Assembly (NCBI RefSeq): GCF_023973825.1
Contig: NW_027122924.1
Coordinates: 329,470-393,469, forward strand
Direction of reading: 5' to 3'
Source of the DNA: Plasmodium brasilianum
Taxonomy: Eukaryota; Apicomplexa; Aconoidasida; Haemosporida; Plasmodiidae
Length of the DNA stretch: 64,000 nucleotides
Shown here: piece by piece, positions 37,257-51,441 of the stretch
How the letters are laid out: each line of letters begins with the position of its first letter
Position numbering within the stretch: position 1 is the first letter of the stretch
The notes under the pieces: generated by a model
Seen by the model: the letters and a program-made list of their open reading frames with translations, nothing else
Databases searched by the model: none
Told to the model about the DNA's origin: nothing
Program-made: the position numbers and the translations under genes

Positions 37257-40200
37257 CTTTATTAATATCTAAATTTTATTTTCTATTATTAAATTAACAA
37301 GATAATAAATCAAATTAAAAAATAATATATGTACTATACAACAATAAGTATAAAAATAAAAACAAAAAAAAAATAGAAAATAGTTTATAAAAAATATTTA
37401 AATTATTATTTTAAAAAAAATAATAAAATAAAAGTTTTAAAATTAACAAAAATTTAAGTAAAACAAAAAATTATAAATTATAAATTTATTAAGAAATTAA
37501 TTTTTTATGGAAACGTTAAAACATTTTAGAGAAACGTCTAAATTTAATAACATATATATAATATATATATATTTTATTTTATATACTGTCAATTAAAATA
37601 ATTTTTATTAGTATTTAAGGGTTTTTTGTTTAAAAATATTTAATTTTAAAACATAAATATGTAGGATTAATGAAAAACTTAAATTAAACATATATATATA
37701 TAAAATATGGAGCGTTACAATAGGTAATCATCCTATTCGTTAAATTTTAACTGAATATATTATTAATTTTAGTTAAATTTTTTTTTAATATTTGTATTAC
37801 TATATACTCCTCATTCAAATATTGTCATTATTTATTTTTTAACTATACGAAAATATAATTTTTGTATATTTTCATTATTATACTAAAATGTATTGATATA
37901 CGAATGTTAAAAATTAAAATAGAAAAAAATATAATAATAATTAAAATATAGAACTTAATCTTTTATTAAGAATAAACATAAACAGTACTTATATAAAGGT
38001 TAATTATATATTGATAAAAAAAACAATTTTATATATAAAATGGATGATTAATATTTCCCTTAAGTAATTTTTTAATTATTTTTAAAGTTTTTTTTATTTA
38101 AACTTTTTTAATTTTATTTTTATTTGTTTGAAAATTGTTTTATTTCTATTATTACTTTTTTTCATATATTATTGTAATCTTAAATTTATTTTATTTAATT
38201 ATGTTTTCTTTACTTTTACTCAATTTTAGTGTTATTTTTTTTGTTCTTTTTTAATTTTTTAAATTGTTATTTATATCTTTTTTTATATTATTTTTTATAT
38301 CATCTTTTAAAATTTATTCTTATAATTTTGTATGTTATTTTTCTTAATTTAGATTTTGGCTTTTTATGTTATTTTTTCTATCACATTTATGTTATTTTTT
38401 TCGTTAATATTTTATGTAGTTTTTTTTATATTTTTTAATAATAAACGAAGTTTCATAAGAATAAATTTTCTAAACAATTGCCATATTTCCAGCTTTGCTT
38501 AATTAAAAGAAAACATAATTTTTATATTTTTACTATTTTCTTTTTTTCTTATTTAATAAATGTGTTATTAAAAAATAAGAAAAAATTTAATGAAATATTA
38601 TTGAGGAAAATAATAATGTAGAAAAAATGTAATTTCTTGTTTTAAATAAAAAAAAATGTTAATGAATTTCAAAAAAAGAAAATGCTTTTATAATATCTTC
38701 ATTTATTATTTTTTATAATTTTATTTTTATTAACTTAAATATTATTTGTCATATAAATAAATATATTAAAAATGAATGTATAGTTTTACAATTTTGAATT
38801 TATTATATAAAATTTTCATTTATTTTTTTGTAAGGCTTTATAAAGGATAATTTAAAAAAATAATAAGAATTTACTGATAAAATAAGCTGTAAATATTAAA
38901 AAAATAATTGTTTCTAAACTTTTTTATGAAGAAAATATTGCAATAAGGTAAAAAAATAAAAAAAAATATAAATCTATATAAAATTAATTTGCATATGTGG
39001 AAGCGAATATTTTCTTAAAAACCTACATATCACATTGAAAATTGATTAGTAACATGTTATTATAATGACAGCAGAAGAAAATAATTTATAAAATATATTT
39101 TCTATACACAATAATAAAATAACACAAAAAGTATAAAAATTCTGTAAAATGGATTTGATATATGAAATTCCCATGAATTATAATATGGTTGTTCTCTTTA
39201 GTAATATTTCATAAATCACTAATTTTAATTGTTTTAGATCCTAGGAATTTATAAATAAAATAAAAGTTCAATTCTTCGTAAATGTTGTTCATTATAGAAC
39301 ATTTTCTATATGAGAATTGCCTCCTACAGGTACACTAAAAAATAATATAACATATTGATTTAAAGTGTCTTTTTCTTATTCCACTAAAGATAAAGACTCT
39401 TAAAAATAAGGTAAAAATCGAAATTTATAGTAATCATCATGTACTTTCATGTTTACGAGAGTCCTTCATAAAAAAGAAAGTAAAAAATGGGTTATTATAT
39501 TTTGATATATGCATTTTGGCATAAGACAACAGAATAATATTATATGGGGAAAAGAATATTATAAATATTAAATACATATCATTTTCAATGTAGTAATAGT
39601 TGAGATAAAAATTATTTTATTGGGAAAATAAAGGTTGATGTATATTTGTTTTATATGTGGTAATATTTTTATTTTATTAACAGTTAACGTCTTAGAATGA
39701 ATATGTGAAGGTAAGAGATATTTTATTATGAATGCTGAATTTATTATATGATATAAAATTTTTTATATTATTATGTATAATGATTTGCTATTATATCACA
39801 TGTTTGATAGCATTTATTAATGTATAAAAATAATAATTAGATAGTGAATCATTTATAAATGTATTCAATAGAAAAATAATTGTTTATAAAGGATGCACAT
39901 CATATAAAATTATTTTAGAATTATGTTAAACTTGTATAAGTTAAAATAAAATATAAAACTGGTAGTAAATATTACATTATTTATGAAACTTTGGTATTTT
40001 AATTTTTGGATTAGTTGCATAAATAAAGAAACGAATAACTGATATATCCATAATTTAAAAGTCATCACAAAATTTTACGAGTAATAAAATATTTGTTTCT
40101 TTCTATCCACAAATGTGAAAAAATAGTTGAACATAATGAGTATGCTGATATAGTTAGTATTAGTTCATACAAAAGAAATAATTGAATGTAAAATATATAT

Positions 40201-43055
40201 ATTAGGAAGTTTGGGTAAAATCTATGTATAATAAAAAAATGTGTGCTGAAAAAAGCTCATGTATTTTAAAAAAAGAGAGAGTTCATTTTTTTTCTTTTAG
40301 ATAAACAAAAAAGGAGATATTTGGTTTAACATAAAAAAAAAAAAAAAACAAAGAGATAATTGATAAATTTACGTATTATATATTTATCTAATGAATTTTA
40401 ATGAAACTCTAACTCTCACACAGTATTAATATTCATTTGATATCATAAATGTATTTACGTTGTTTTGGAGTGCATTACAAATTTGTTTAATATCTATCTT
40501 TAAATAATTGAAATATTTTTAAATTATTAATCGAAAGGATAATTACTTTTTCTTTTTTATTTAATTGAAGAGGACATTAACAAAATGTTATAAAATGTTC
40601 CAAATTGTACCTAGTCTTTTACAAATATATGCTTCTCATGTATTGAACATTTTGAAAAATTGTTTACTTTTTATTATTCAAGAATATTTATAGCATATAG
40701 AATTCAATATATATTAAAAGCTTGTGTTAAAAATACGAACTTGTATATATAAAAATAAATGTATCTTTGTAATACATTTTCAAAAATTGAGGGGTACTTC
40801 TTAGAATTAATTACATATATAGACATCAGAAGTATAATAAGTAAGTACTAAAATTATTATCATAAAAATTTTCACGCATTTAATGTATATGTAATCTGAG
40901 AAATTTTATCATTAGGTTTAATTTACTTATATCGTTACCTATAACAGTATCTTTCAAATGCCAGTAAAAGCGAAAATTTCTGTTGTATTATTACACCCTA
41001 TTATGAACTATAATTTTAATGTGCCATTCCTTATTAAGAGAAGCAAAGAATTTATCAGTAAAAATAATTATGTATGTATGTATTATAATTTTAATTAATA
41101 TTTATTAAATACATGATGAACTATATATTTCTAAAATTCGAAAAATATAGTTAAAATAAAATAAAAAGTCTTAATTAATATGTTAAATTCAAACAATTCA
41201 TATATGAAAAATAAAATTGTGCAATGATATTTTTTTAAAAAACTTAATTTCTAAGATCTTATGAATCTAACTATTACAAAAATAGTAGAGCACACAAGGA
41301 AAAATGTTACAGAGATAAAAATTACATTTAAAAATTCTAAATATGGTACTATAATAAGGAAAGATATGGAATAAATTTAATCTGTAAGTAGAGAGTTTCT
41401 ACTGATAAAACATCAAGTGAATTATATTCACAACGAAAATATTAATTGCAGAAGTAAAAAGGCAAATACAGAAGTACATGGCATATTAAAGAGGAATAAA
41501 TTTAGTATCTGTATTCTAAAATATGTACAACATTGAAAACAATTTGAGGATCATATATATATAAGTTACTATAATATTCTTAATACATGAATAACATATT
41601 TAGGGTTCCAATTTGAATTTTAAGGGTTAAATATATGATATCATAGTAATTAACATGAATATTTTAATATGAAGAGGATTTTTTGTGTAATTTCATTTAA
41701 AATAATGATAATTTAAAATTATGTATTTAAAAGTAAATAAGTATTAATTTTAGATTAAATTAAAATTACATAGTTTTCCAAGGTTCCTATTAAAAATTAT
41801 ATTCACATAATATTTATGATATTAAATTATGGTTATAATAACTATTGAATATAAAAAGACTAAAATTTTGAGCGTCATGGAAACGTATTTTCATATTAGA
41901 AGAAAAAGGGTAATTTTAAATTATTACAATTTTTTTTATTAAATAATTTTTGTATTTTTATACTTCAAAAAAAGCAAATATTATAAAGAAAATACTAAAT
42001 TTTATTGAATATAGAAATGAAAAAATGTATATTAACAATGTACGTCGAAAATATATATGTGTGAAATGTTTATTTGAATTTATTTAGAATATGCATATAA
42101 TGACTATGAAGGATAAAAAAATGTAAAAGATAATATATTGACATAGTGACACACAATTATAAATAATAAAGATTAAAATTCTTTAGTACAAACATAATTT
42201 TAGCTTTGAGTATACTTAAAATAATGCCCGTATTCAATATAAAATATATTTATATTGTTGTAATATATTTTTATCTAAAACAATGTATTTACTGAATACA
42301 CTCGTTTTGAGTATTTTTAATTTTATATATTTTTTAAAATAATAATAAAATGATTTAAAAATTTTTATAGTAAATCTTAGAATCTTTAAGAATTTTAGGC
42401 ATTTATTTTAGTTATACTAAGAAAGTATAAAAAAAAAAAACAAAATATATATAGTGATATAATAAGTAGGTTCAATAAAATATATTTTTTTATTTCCTTT
42501 TATATTTAATTTTCACGAAATCAAATCTAGAAGTCACATTCATATGTCTTTTACATTAATGAAAGTGAAATAATCTATTTTTATAATAGACCTGTGTTCT
42601 TTAAATTATATGAAGTTTCAATTTTTTTATTATATATTATTAATACACTTCTTTTTAAAGGAAAATTATAATATATATGGTAGTTAAGTATTTACCGAAA
42701 AAAATAAAATATAACTGTTATAGTACATTAACTACATAAAATCAGCTGAACAAGTTAATGAGATCTCTTAAAATATAATATTTCCAATTATACCTTTTTC
42801 CCCATATTGTGCATTGTAATAATGTATATGTAAATCTTAAATATTATTTTAAATTTACATTAAGAAGTAATAAATGTACATTAAAATTATGAAATTTTTA
42901 TATTGCTTAATTTTATTATATTTTGTTATGTATTAATAATGACTGATGATGAAAAATGGTAAATCAAAAACTAAATTTTATATTTGTAAAGATCATCTTA
43001 CAAATTTAGATATATTAATACAAGTGTTTGAACCTTAAAGAAGTAACATAAAGAG
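37257..43055. other. AT-rich region upstream of the tryptophan-rich antigen
   Basis: The first few hundred bases should contain the promoter of the antigen gene, but no specific site can be identified. The remainder shows no family motif. A plus-strand run near 41267-41371 (TITKIVEHTRKNVTEIK) looks weakly coding. The 69-codon Phe/Leu-rich frame at 38229 is a product of T-rich DNA. Confidence 0.4.
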
Positions 43056-43421
43056 GAAAATTATATAACTTCTTTTTTTTTTTTAATAGAATCCTTGTAT
43101 TAACTTTTTTAACATGGGTGTTGTAATACTTTACTAACAGCAGAAAACAATTACATATATAATAATTTTATCTGCTTTTTTGGCTCAAAATTTTAGATAT
43201 TTAAAAAAAAATTATATATCAACTTAAGGAAGCTTATAATGCAACATGATCCAGTTAGCAAGGAAAATAATAATTCATTAGAATCTATTTCTATTATAAA
43301 AAGAGGAGCAATTAAGGAAGATAGTACAGGTGGAATATACAACAAATCCCCGTTCTTAAGAACGACCTTAAAATTTTTCTTTTTTATTAGCTTTTTTATT
43401 TTTATTCAAATGGTTATCTGA
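43056..43421 (+). pseudogene. Small fam-like exported-protein relic
   Basis: A broken signal-exon signature, RILVLTFLTWVL followed by TAA, lies at about 43090-43128 and resembles the exon-1 ends of the other fam genes here. After an ATTTTAG acceptor-like site near 43197, a 60-codon open frame at 43239-43421 reads MQHDPVSKENNNSLESIS and then a hydrophobic end, TTLKFFFFISFFIFIQMV. It may be a shortened exon 2 keeping only one membrane segment. Alternatively the open frame is itself a signal-bearing first exon, since GTTATC follows ATG near its end. I cannot choose between these. Confidence 0.35.
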
Positions 43422-46400
43422 GGAAGCAAAAGATTTGAATATTTTGGCTAACAGTAATGTGTCAATTTTTTATAATAAATTGACCTTAATATGATTACGT
43501 AAATTTTGATATTGTGTAATTTATAATTTTCACTCTTATAATGTTTAATACCTTTCTTTATTCTGTTTGAGTTCTTTAAAATATACGCTTGTACACTAAT
43601 CCTATTTCACTACAATTTATTATAATAATAGTTGTATAGGTTTTAAAGATAATATAAAATTTAGTTTAAATATTACTTCTAGAAATTCAACAGAGATATT
43701 ATGTAAAAAAGAAAAAAAAAAACATTTTAAAATTAAAAAATTAATTATATGTTATAATAAATAAGGTTGTAATAATATTTTAATTTTACTACTCTATTAT
43801 ATAAAAACATACATGCTTTATTTTCAAATAGAAAATTACGTTTATTTAATATTTTTTAATCATTCTAGTTGGTTTGTTTTTTTTTCTATTTTATCATATT
43901 TAATGAAAATATTCATTTAGAAATTATACAAAAACATATTGACAATTTACTATTTATAGGTTTTTATGTATTAAAATTAATTAAAGAACATGAATAAAGA
44001 AATGGCATATTATATTATTTGTAAAAATCATTTTTTAAAAATGGAGAGGCTGAATACAATTGTATTTTTAACGCAATAAAAATAAAATTCTGTAATAATA
44101 ATTTTAACATGAACATATAATGTAAATTAAAGTTTTAAATTATGTACAATAAAATTTTTATTATTTTCAAGCCATAAAATGATTATGAAAGGAATTATTT
44201 TAGGACTGAAATTCATAGCTATACTTTGATATTTCAATTATATTTCTTTATTACAAAGAAATGTATAAATTTAATATAGTAATAGTTACTACTAAACAAT
44301 TCTTTACATTACTTACAGATCATATTTAGCAATAGATAATGTTAATTTTTTGTGTATACCAAATAATATGTATGAAATAATGATATAATATCTTAAATGT
44401 TTTAAAGATAAAAAAATAAAGGAAATAATCTTATTATGTGCATAAACTGAATGAAGTACTTTAGTATGTGATTATTTTATATGATAAAATAATTTTATTG
44501 TTTTTTCAAAATAAATAACATAATTATATTTGTTAATTGAGAAGTTGTATACTGTTAATATATACGTGCATATATACGGATATGAACGTTATATATATTC
44601 TTTCTATATAATTTCATTTGTGTAATTTTGAATATATTTTTTGTTTTTCCATTTATGTGTATAATTTACTTTTTTTTCCATAAAATTATGATTTTTTACT
44701 GTTTATATGCATATAATACTGTTTACAAGATTTTTATAAACATTTGAAAATTAATTATTGTTTTTTAAAGATTATGTTAAAGCAACAATATATCATAATT
44801 AACATATATCTAATTGTGTTTTAACTAAGAAAATTACTTATATTATAACCATTATTAAAGTGTAATAAGTTAATTGTTTTAAAAAATAGTAAACAATTTT
44901 ATATATTTATACATTCCGTTTTTTGGAATACTGCGTTCTTATAAAAATAGCTAATTCACGCTATGTTACAACGTTTAAATGGTATCAAGGTTTTTTCTAG
45001 TACATTATGTAAAGAGAAGATTGAAATAATAATGCTTATTATAAATTTATTTCCTAATAATTTAAGAAAATATACTCAATTGATTATAGAATTCTAGAAA
45101 GCAAATAAAATGATACACAGGTATCACGTCACATATGTGCAATATGAATTGTTAAAATTAAAATAACGTTTTTATTGTATAAATGGCTGAAAGAAAAATT
45201 AATAAACATCTTACTATATAAATTTCGTTTTAGAATAAAAATACAATCATTCTGTGATATTACTATATAATGTGGCGCAAAAAGAAATAAAATATGTAAA
45301 AATATAAAATTAAAAGATATTATAAAATAATTTTTCGAAATTATTAATACATATATCAGAAATAAAATAATATTCATAAATTTATTTTTATGGTGTAATA
45401 TATTTTATATATAAATTAATTCATTGTGATTTTATTATAATTTACAGATATATTTTTCGATGTAAAAAATACAAAAATGAATATTCCTTTTTATTAATTT
45501 TTCTGTTTTAAAAATGTTATTTTTTTCATGTTACAGGAAATTTCAAGACGAATAATTCTCTGACATATTAATTTAGGGTAATATACATATATATTAATAT
45601 TAACAAAATTACAAAAAATACATAGATTATTCCTATTATAATACAGAATAATTTATCATTTAATATTTCTAATAAGTACTAAGTCGAAAATGATAAGGAA
45701 TTATGTATAATTTTATAAATATAAAGAGAACTAAATAAAATAACTGATATTCCTAATAATTTAACTTCGCGCGGGAATTATTATTTCTAGGTTAAATTAA
45801 TGATTATATTTATATAAAAAGATAAATATCAAAAGGATTCTATTTTAAATAGGTATATAGGATTATTAGGTAAATGGTTCAATGGAAAATAAAGTTTATA
45901 ATTATGTAACATAAATGAAATTTCTATATTGAATATTGTTAATAGTGTTGTATGGTATGTTTATAAATAATTAATTTGTAAATCTATAATTTATCTTATT
46001 ATGATTAACTTTAAGTGGACCATATACTCCTAATATCTATTTAATATGTTCATATAAAAAAGGCTTATTTAATATTTTAATTATAATACTAGTACAATTC
46101 ATTATTAAAGGTAAAATAAAGAGTCATTTTTACAAATAAATATTTATGTAGTTCTAATAATTATTAAAATGAAACACTTGACTTTTTTAAGGATTATATG
46201 AAGATCTGCTTCCCATATATATATATTATCTGTTTGCATATATTTTGGGTAATTTGATTAACTTATATTGAAAAAGTAAAGCAGATATAGGAGGTAAAGA
46301 ATGAGTACAGTTCATATTTATTTCAGAATAATTAATTCATTATTTATTTATTATATTTATATTTAATTAAAATAAAAAGTTCTTTTTTTAGCTAAAACAT

Positions 46401-46442
46401 ATTTGTATTTATATAATTCATTTTTTTTTGTTTACTTTCGTT
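43422..46442. other. AT-rich stretch without supported genes
   Basis: I see no family motif on either strand. The 82-codon hydrophobic minus frame at 45129-45377 has no recognisable feature. Short TA tracts and T runs are scattered throughout. Confidence 0.4.
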
Positions 46443-47063
46443 GGAGAAAAATTACAAGGATTTCCCTTATATGAAGGCTTTAATAAATTGAATTGTTAAG
46501 AAAACAAATATGATTTTAACTTTTGCAGTAATACTTTAGAAACAAGCAAAGAAAAGATTAAAAATATTTGTAAAAGGGCATCAATATACTTAAAATTATA
46601 TAGTGAACATAATAAAGCAAAACGCACATGCCGTTGTTATTATTTGCAGCAATAATTATATATTAGGGTATGTAAAAATTAAAAAACAAGAAAGAACATA
46701 AAGAGTGAAAATGATATTATTAATAAACGTTTCGATAAAGTATAAGATGGTCATTTAATTAATTTAAGGTGGGCAGAATTTTTATGCCATATAGATTTTA
46801 TAATAAAAGAATTGAAAGAAAAGAAACTATAGCACGAATATTTTAAAAAGTTCAGTTGTATTTAAAGTGAAATTAAAACTGTTATTACTAAAAATAAGGT
46901 ATAAAATTTTCGACATTTTAATTTATAAATTATATAAGAAATGTGTATGCCGATGCTATGCTTATTATATTAATAATACATATGACAATAGTTGTAAATA
47001 TTTTTTTAAATGAAATGTATAACCTATTAATATGTTCAAAATAAAGAGTTTTCCCTTTAACTA
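46443..47063 (+). pseudogene. PIR pseudogene, exon 2
   Basis: The plus strand reads GEKLQGFPLYEGFNKLNC, a stop, then CSNTLETSKEKIKNICKR and SEHNKAKRTCRCYYLQ, the N-terminal cysteine pattern of PIR exon 2. The middle part (SENDIINKRFDK, NLRWAEFLCHIDFIIKELKE) is split over frames with several stops. Near 46940-47000 the C-terminal Cys cluster appears, KKCVCRCYAYYINNTYDNSC followed by KYFFK, then stops. No membrane segment is clear beyond it. Domain order and spacing fit one PIR exon 2 disabled by frameshifts and at least six stops. A T-rich acceptor-like tract precedes it at about 46425-46440. Confidence 0.65.
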
Positions 47064-47923
47064 AATATATACTATGTTTATTAAGGTAATCAAAACAATC
47101 CCCCCCCTATTATGTTGTTATATATATTACAGAAATTAAAAGAAAAATATGTTGAACTTCAGGAATGGTTAATAAATATTATCGTATCGTTTAAGAAACA
47201 TGTAACATATTAAGATATATTAATTAACTATGATAGGAAACATCTAATGTATAATAAATTTTTTAAAGCATAAATAAGAATGAACGAATATTGTAGAAAT
47301 AGTTGTATATCGAATAATAAATATACAGTGATTATATTTAGAAATTATACACAGTATAAACTATTAAATGCAAATAAATTTAATCCTAGCCATCTAAAAT
47401 AAGTAATCCATTATAATAAGATAAAATGTTAAAATGTAATTTAGGAAAAATTTATAAAATTTATAACAATATAAATATCTTAACATTAGTTGATATTCAT
47501 TATGGTATCATTAGTTAATTCTGAACAATACAATGAATGACAATGATAAACAACTTTTGGGGGACGAATGCTAAGACTTCTATTTAAAGAAAATATACAA
47601 CATATAAATAAATAAAATAAATGAACATTAAAACATACCTTTTAAAAAAATATGTAATATTATTATATTTTTTACTCATGTTATAATTAAATATTTATTA
47701 TATTATTTTTTTCTTTATTATATCTTTATTAAGAAGAAATGAATTTATAAATATTTATACTATACATGTTTTCAATAATAAAAAAGGGAAAATAATATAT
47801 ATTTATATAGCGAACGAAGGCATAATATATACATCAATATACCAGAGGAGCAAAATAAAATCTGTATACATATAACTTATTTCTTTTTTCTTAAGCATAA
47901 TTAATAAAAAGAAATATCCTTTC

Positions 47924-47957
<34 letters not shown>

Positions 47958-49700
47958 CAGACAGAGAGACAGAGAAATAGATAGTGTTATAATAATTTTT
48001 TCTTATATTTATGTGTTTTATTTTTATTAAACTTGATAATCTCCTTACGGTCAAGTTACAATATTTTATACATACCCAATTTTAAAGTGCGCTATTGAAA
48101 AGATATTTATCCAAAACCCTAAGAAAATATGATTGAACATTTTTTTAATTTATTTTTATAATAAATTATATTTTACTTATGTTGCTATTAGAAAGCAGAG
48201 CCTATAAAATACTAAAGTGCACATAAATTGTATAACACACTAATGTAACTTTTCATCATTATTTTAGTATTTATGAAAACTTCAATAAATACTGTACATA
48301 TATTTTCTGAATATAATATATAATTACCATATAATTTTAATTCTTTTCATTTGTATTTTATATAATATTTTCACTCTAATGGAAATATATAAATATATTC
48401 ATTGTTCTTCTTAGGATAATTAAACTTAATTAGTTTTTCTTAAAAGTTTTTATTAAAAAGAATACGAGATACTGTTTTATTTATACATATATTTATTGAT
48501 GAATAAGGAAGATCAAAATACAGGAAGTGAAGTATACAATAAAAGATATATTACTTACTTATATATTAAAAATTATATTAAAATACTTAAGGCATTATTA
48601 CTCTATATATGAAATCTAAAAATTAGTGGAATTATAATAAAACTAAATTTTTTAGGAGAATTTTTTTTTATTATATTGAAAGCTATTTATTTTTGATTTT
48701 TAATTTGTATTTTTTTGTAATATTCCTCTTTGTTTATTTTTACATTTTGTAATATGCATATTGTTAGTTATTATTATGAAGATAGGTGTTGCTGTATTTT
48801 CTACAATACGATATAATATATAGTTAGTATGGAATAATTTTAAATATATTCTCATAACATATTAAATAAAAAAGGATATATTAAAATTTTATTAGATAAG
48901 GATGATTAGGCATATAATAAAATTTAAAAGTACTTATTTGTAAATATATCATTAAGAATTTCGATATTTAATTATATACATTTAATGGGATATTTATTAT
49001 TAAAGAATATGTTATTGTAATTACTAAATATTTAAATATATAAAATGCAGTTGTGCTGTATTATATTAGATCTTTTTAATTATATACTATTAAAATGTTT
49101 CATCATTGAAGTTATTTAGTTCTTAATTAAAAATATTAATGTAAAAAAATGTTACAAATATAATTTATTCTATAAGATAAATTAGGTGTTATCTTTCATT
49201 AAGAATTATATTAATTGATATAAATACTAATAAAAAAAGTACAAAAAAGGAATAAATCCTATATATATTTTCATTATTTAAGCATTGATACATATTTTTG
49301 TATAGTTTTAACTACTTCATGTAGTGTATGTAATGTAAAATTAAAAGGAAATAATAAATATGAAGGAAGAATAAATATAATTTATGCATATTTTCATTTG
49401 CAATCTAACAATAATTTATTCCTCATTTAAATGTTATTTTTTGCATAAAACATCAAAAAAAAATTCATTTTTTATAAAAATTATACAAGTCGTTATATTA
49501 TTGATTTTATATATGCAATATACAGGATGAAACTTTAAAAAAATTATTTTCAAATGTGAAATATAGTGAATTTTGATCTAAGGGCATTGAGGTAGATCAT
49601 AATTTCAAATGTAATATATTTAAGTAATTAAAAAGCATATGCAAAATTAAATATAATAACATTTATAAACAAGTTGCAATAAATTCAAAAAAATTTGCTA
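47064..49700. other. AT-rich stretch with simple repeats
   Basis: It contains a run of eight C at 47100-47107, unusual in this DNA, and a TA/GA compound microsatellite at about 47925-47976. No gene is supported. A 39-codon frame starting at 48499 (MNKEDQNTGSEVYNKRYITY) looks weakly coding but is too short to assign. Confidence 0.45.
47925..47976. repeat. Compound TA / GA-CA microsatellite
   Basis: A TA dinucleotide tract runs directly into GAGAGAGAGAGAGACAGACA and related GA/CA units. It is the only clear GA tract in the window. The minus-strand open frame through it (47803-48054) is a by-product. Confidence 0.85.
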
Positions 49701-51120
49701 GAAAGGGATAAATTACGAGGCTATATTGGGAGTTTTTCACATTATAAATATAGTGTATATGAAGAAATAGGAATAGGGCTTAAAAGCGATTCACTAGATA
49801 ATGATGTTTAAGCAAAAGTTAATGAATTTCTTAATCTACAATCTTCACTTACCACAGCACACAGGATATATAGCTTTAATTGTGATTTATTCGTAATAAT
49901 TCAAGCTAAATGAATGATAAATATGAAGATAAATATTTCATTATTATTTTTCAAATTATAAGAGTATTATGAATAGAGATATTTTTAATAATGTTGGGAT
50001 TTCTATACATAAAAAATGTATCAGTTATATAAGTAATATAATTTAAAACAGAAAGAAGTGTTGTAAGGCATAAATATTTGTATGTTTCTATTATATTTTA
50101 AACTGTGATGATGAGTTCAATCGAGCTCTTATATGCATTTGTCCCAAATGATGCGAGTTGCAATAAAATAGAATGTTTTAATTCAACTAAAACTGTTGAA
50201 GAAAAATTAGATTTCATTGATTTTGATCAAGATTTTTTGGGGACATTACTTTTTACTAAATTTCATATTAAGAATAGTATCGAAGAATTACCACTTTGAT
50301 CGCAGCATACGTCTTAAGAAGAAATATGACTATAGTTAAAACAACGGACATCAATGGTATGGTAATAGATCTTTAATGGAAAGTCTAAAGACTATATCCA
50401 TTATAAACGGAGAAGTAGTTTGCAAGCATTAAGAAATTAGGAATAATATGAATTTTATTAGTTCAGAAACAAAAAATAGCTCTTCACCTCCAAAATAAGA
50501 CTCATATGATCTTAGATGGAAATTAGGCAAATATGGAAAACTGAGTTTTCCTACTGAGAAACCAGAGTCAGATATATCTGGTTCTTGAAAATATATGGAA
50601 GAATTGGTAAAATAAGGCATTTCTATAATTATAACGAATTCTGAGGTTTACCGATTAAAAGAGAAAGGGGTTTTACATCCTCGAGAAAAAAAAAGAGTTT
50701 TAAAAAAAAAGAAAATTCCAATGAGTGAAACAGACTTCAAAAGAATTAGAAAGATCAGTATGTGCAAAAGTTGTAAAGAATAAACAAGTGCTAATTACTA
50801 ATATTAAAATTTCATGTGGAAAACACTTCCTAGATAAGGTGACGTATCTAATATATTAAAGAATACTTTTGTTCGTATTTTTATTGCAATATTTTTGGTA
50901 ATAGGAATAATTTTTGTTTTTTTCCATTATTTTAATGTAGATAAAAAATTCATTTTGTACGATGAATATATTAGAATTTGCCATTTTTGGTGTATTTTTC
51001 TTAAAATATCATAATTGTAAAAAATTCATATTATATATATTTTATGTCATTAACATGTTTATTAGTTTACCCCCTTTCGATCCAGTATATGTTAAATTAA
51101 AAATGGAAGAAAATGTATAA
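49700..51120 (+). pseudogene. Unassigned degenerate surface-protein-like relic
   Basis: This 1.4 kb has better base composition for coding than its surroundings and gives long readable pieces on the plus strand: YIGSFSHYKYSVYEEIGIGL and NEFLNLQSSLTTAHRIYSF (49722-49890); a 64-codon open frame at 50105-50299 (NDASCNKIECFNSTKTVEEK); then one frame from about 50343 to 50790 broken only by stops, with SSETKNSSSPPK, KLSFPTEKPESDISGS, ITNSEVYRLKEKGVLHPREK and KKKKIPMSETDFKRIRK; then a hydrophobic stretch, FVRIFIAIFLVIGIIFVFF (about 50870-50930). The layout of an ectodomain, a Ser/Pro/Glu-rich stalk, a basic stretch and a membrane segment suggests a surface or exported protein, possibly STP1- or SURFIN-like, but I recognise no diagnostic motif. 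Confidence 0.4.
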
Positions 51121-51403
51121 ATTTAATTACTTATAATTAAGTACATAAGAATTATTAGGGATTCACTCCAAGACCTAATTGTTTAAATTTGGACAAGAGG
51201 TCATATAAGTATACAAAGTAGTATGAGCTACATTTATCTAAGATTTTATAGAATATCTACTGATGTATATCCAAGATATTAGGAAGCATACAAAATAGAG
51301 TTAATTAAACATTTCTATTCAATAGGAATGATGCACCGAAAACAAATATATAATTGATTTAATTAAAATATGTATACTTTTTTTTTGAATATTTTATGTT
51401 TAT

Positions 51404-51441
<38 letters not shown>

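Noticed and set aside
38229..38438. 69-codon Phe/Leu-rich plus frame
   Set aside because: T-rich low complexity; no second feature supports coding.
47803..48054. 83-codon minus frame with SVSLSVSLSLYIYIYI
   Set aside because: The peptide is a direct translation of the GA/TA microsatellite.
50429..50620. 63-codon minus frame
   Set aside because: It is antisense to the relic at 49.7-51.1 kb, where the plus strand gives longer coding-like pieces.
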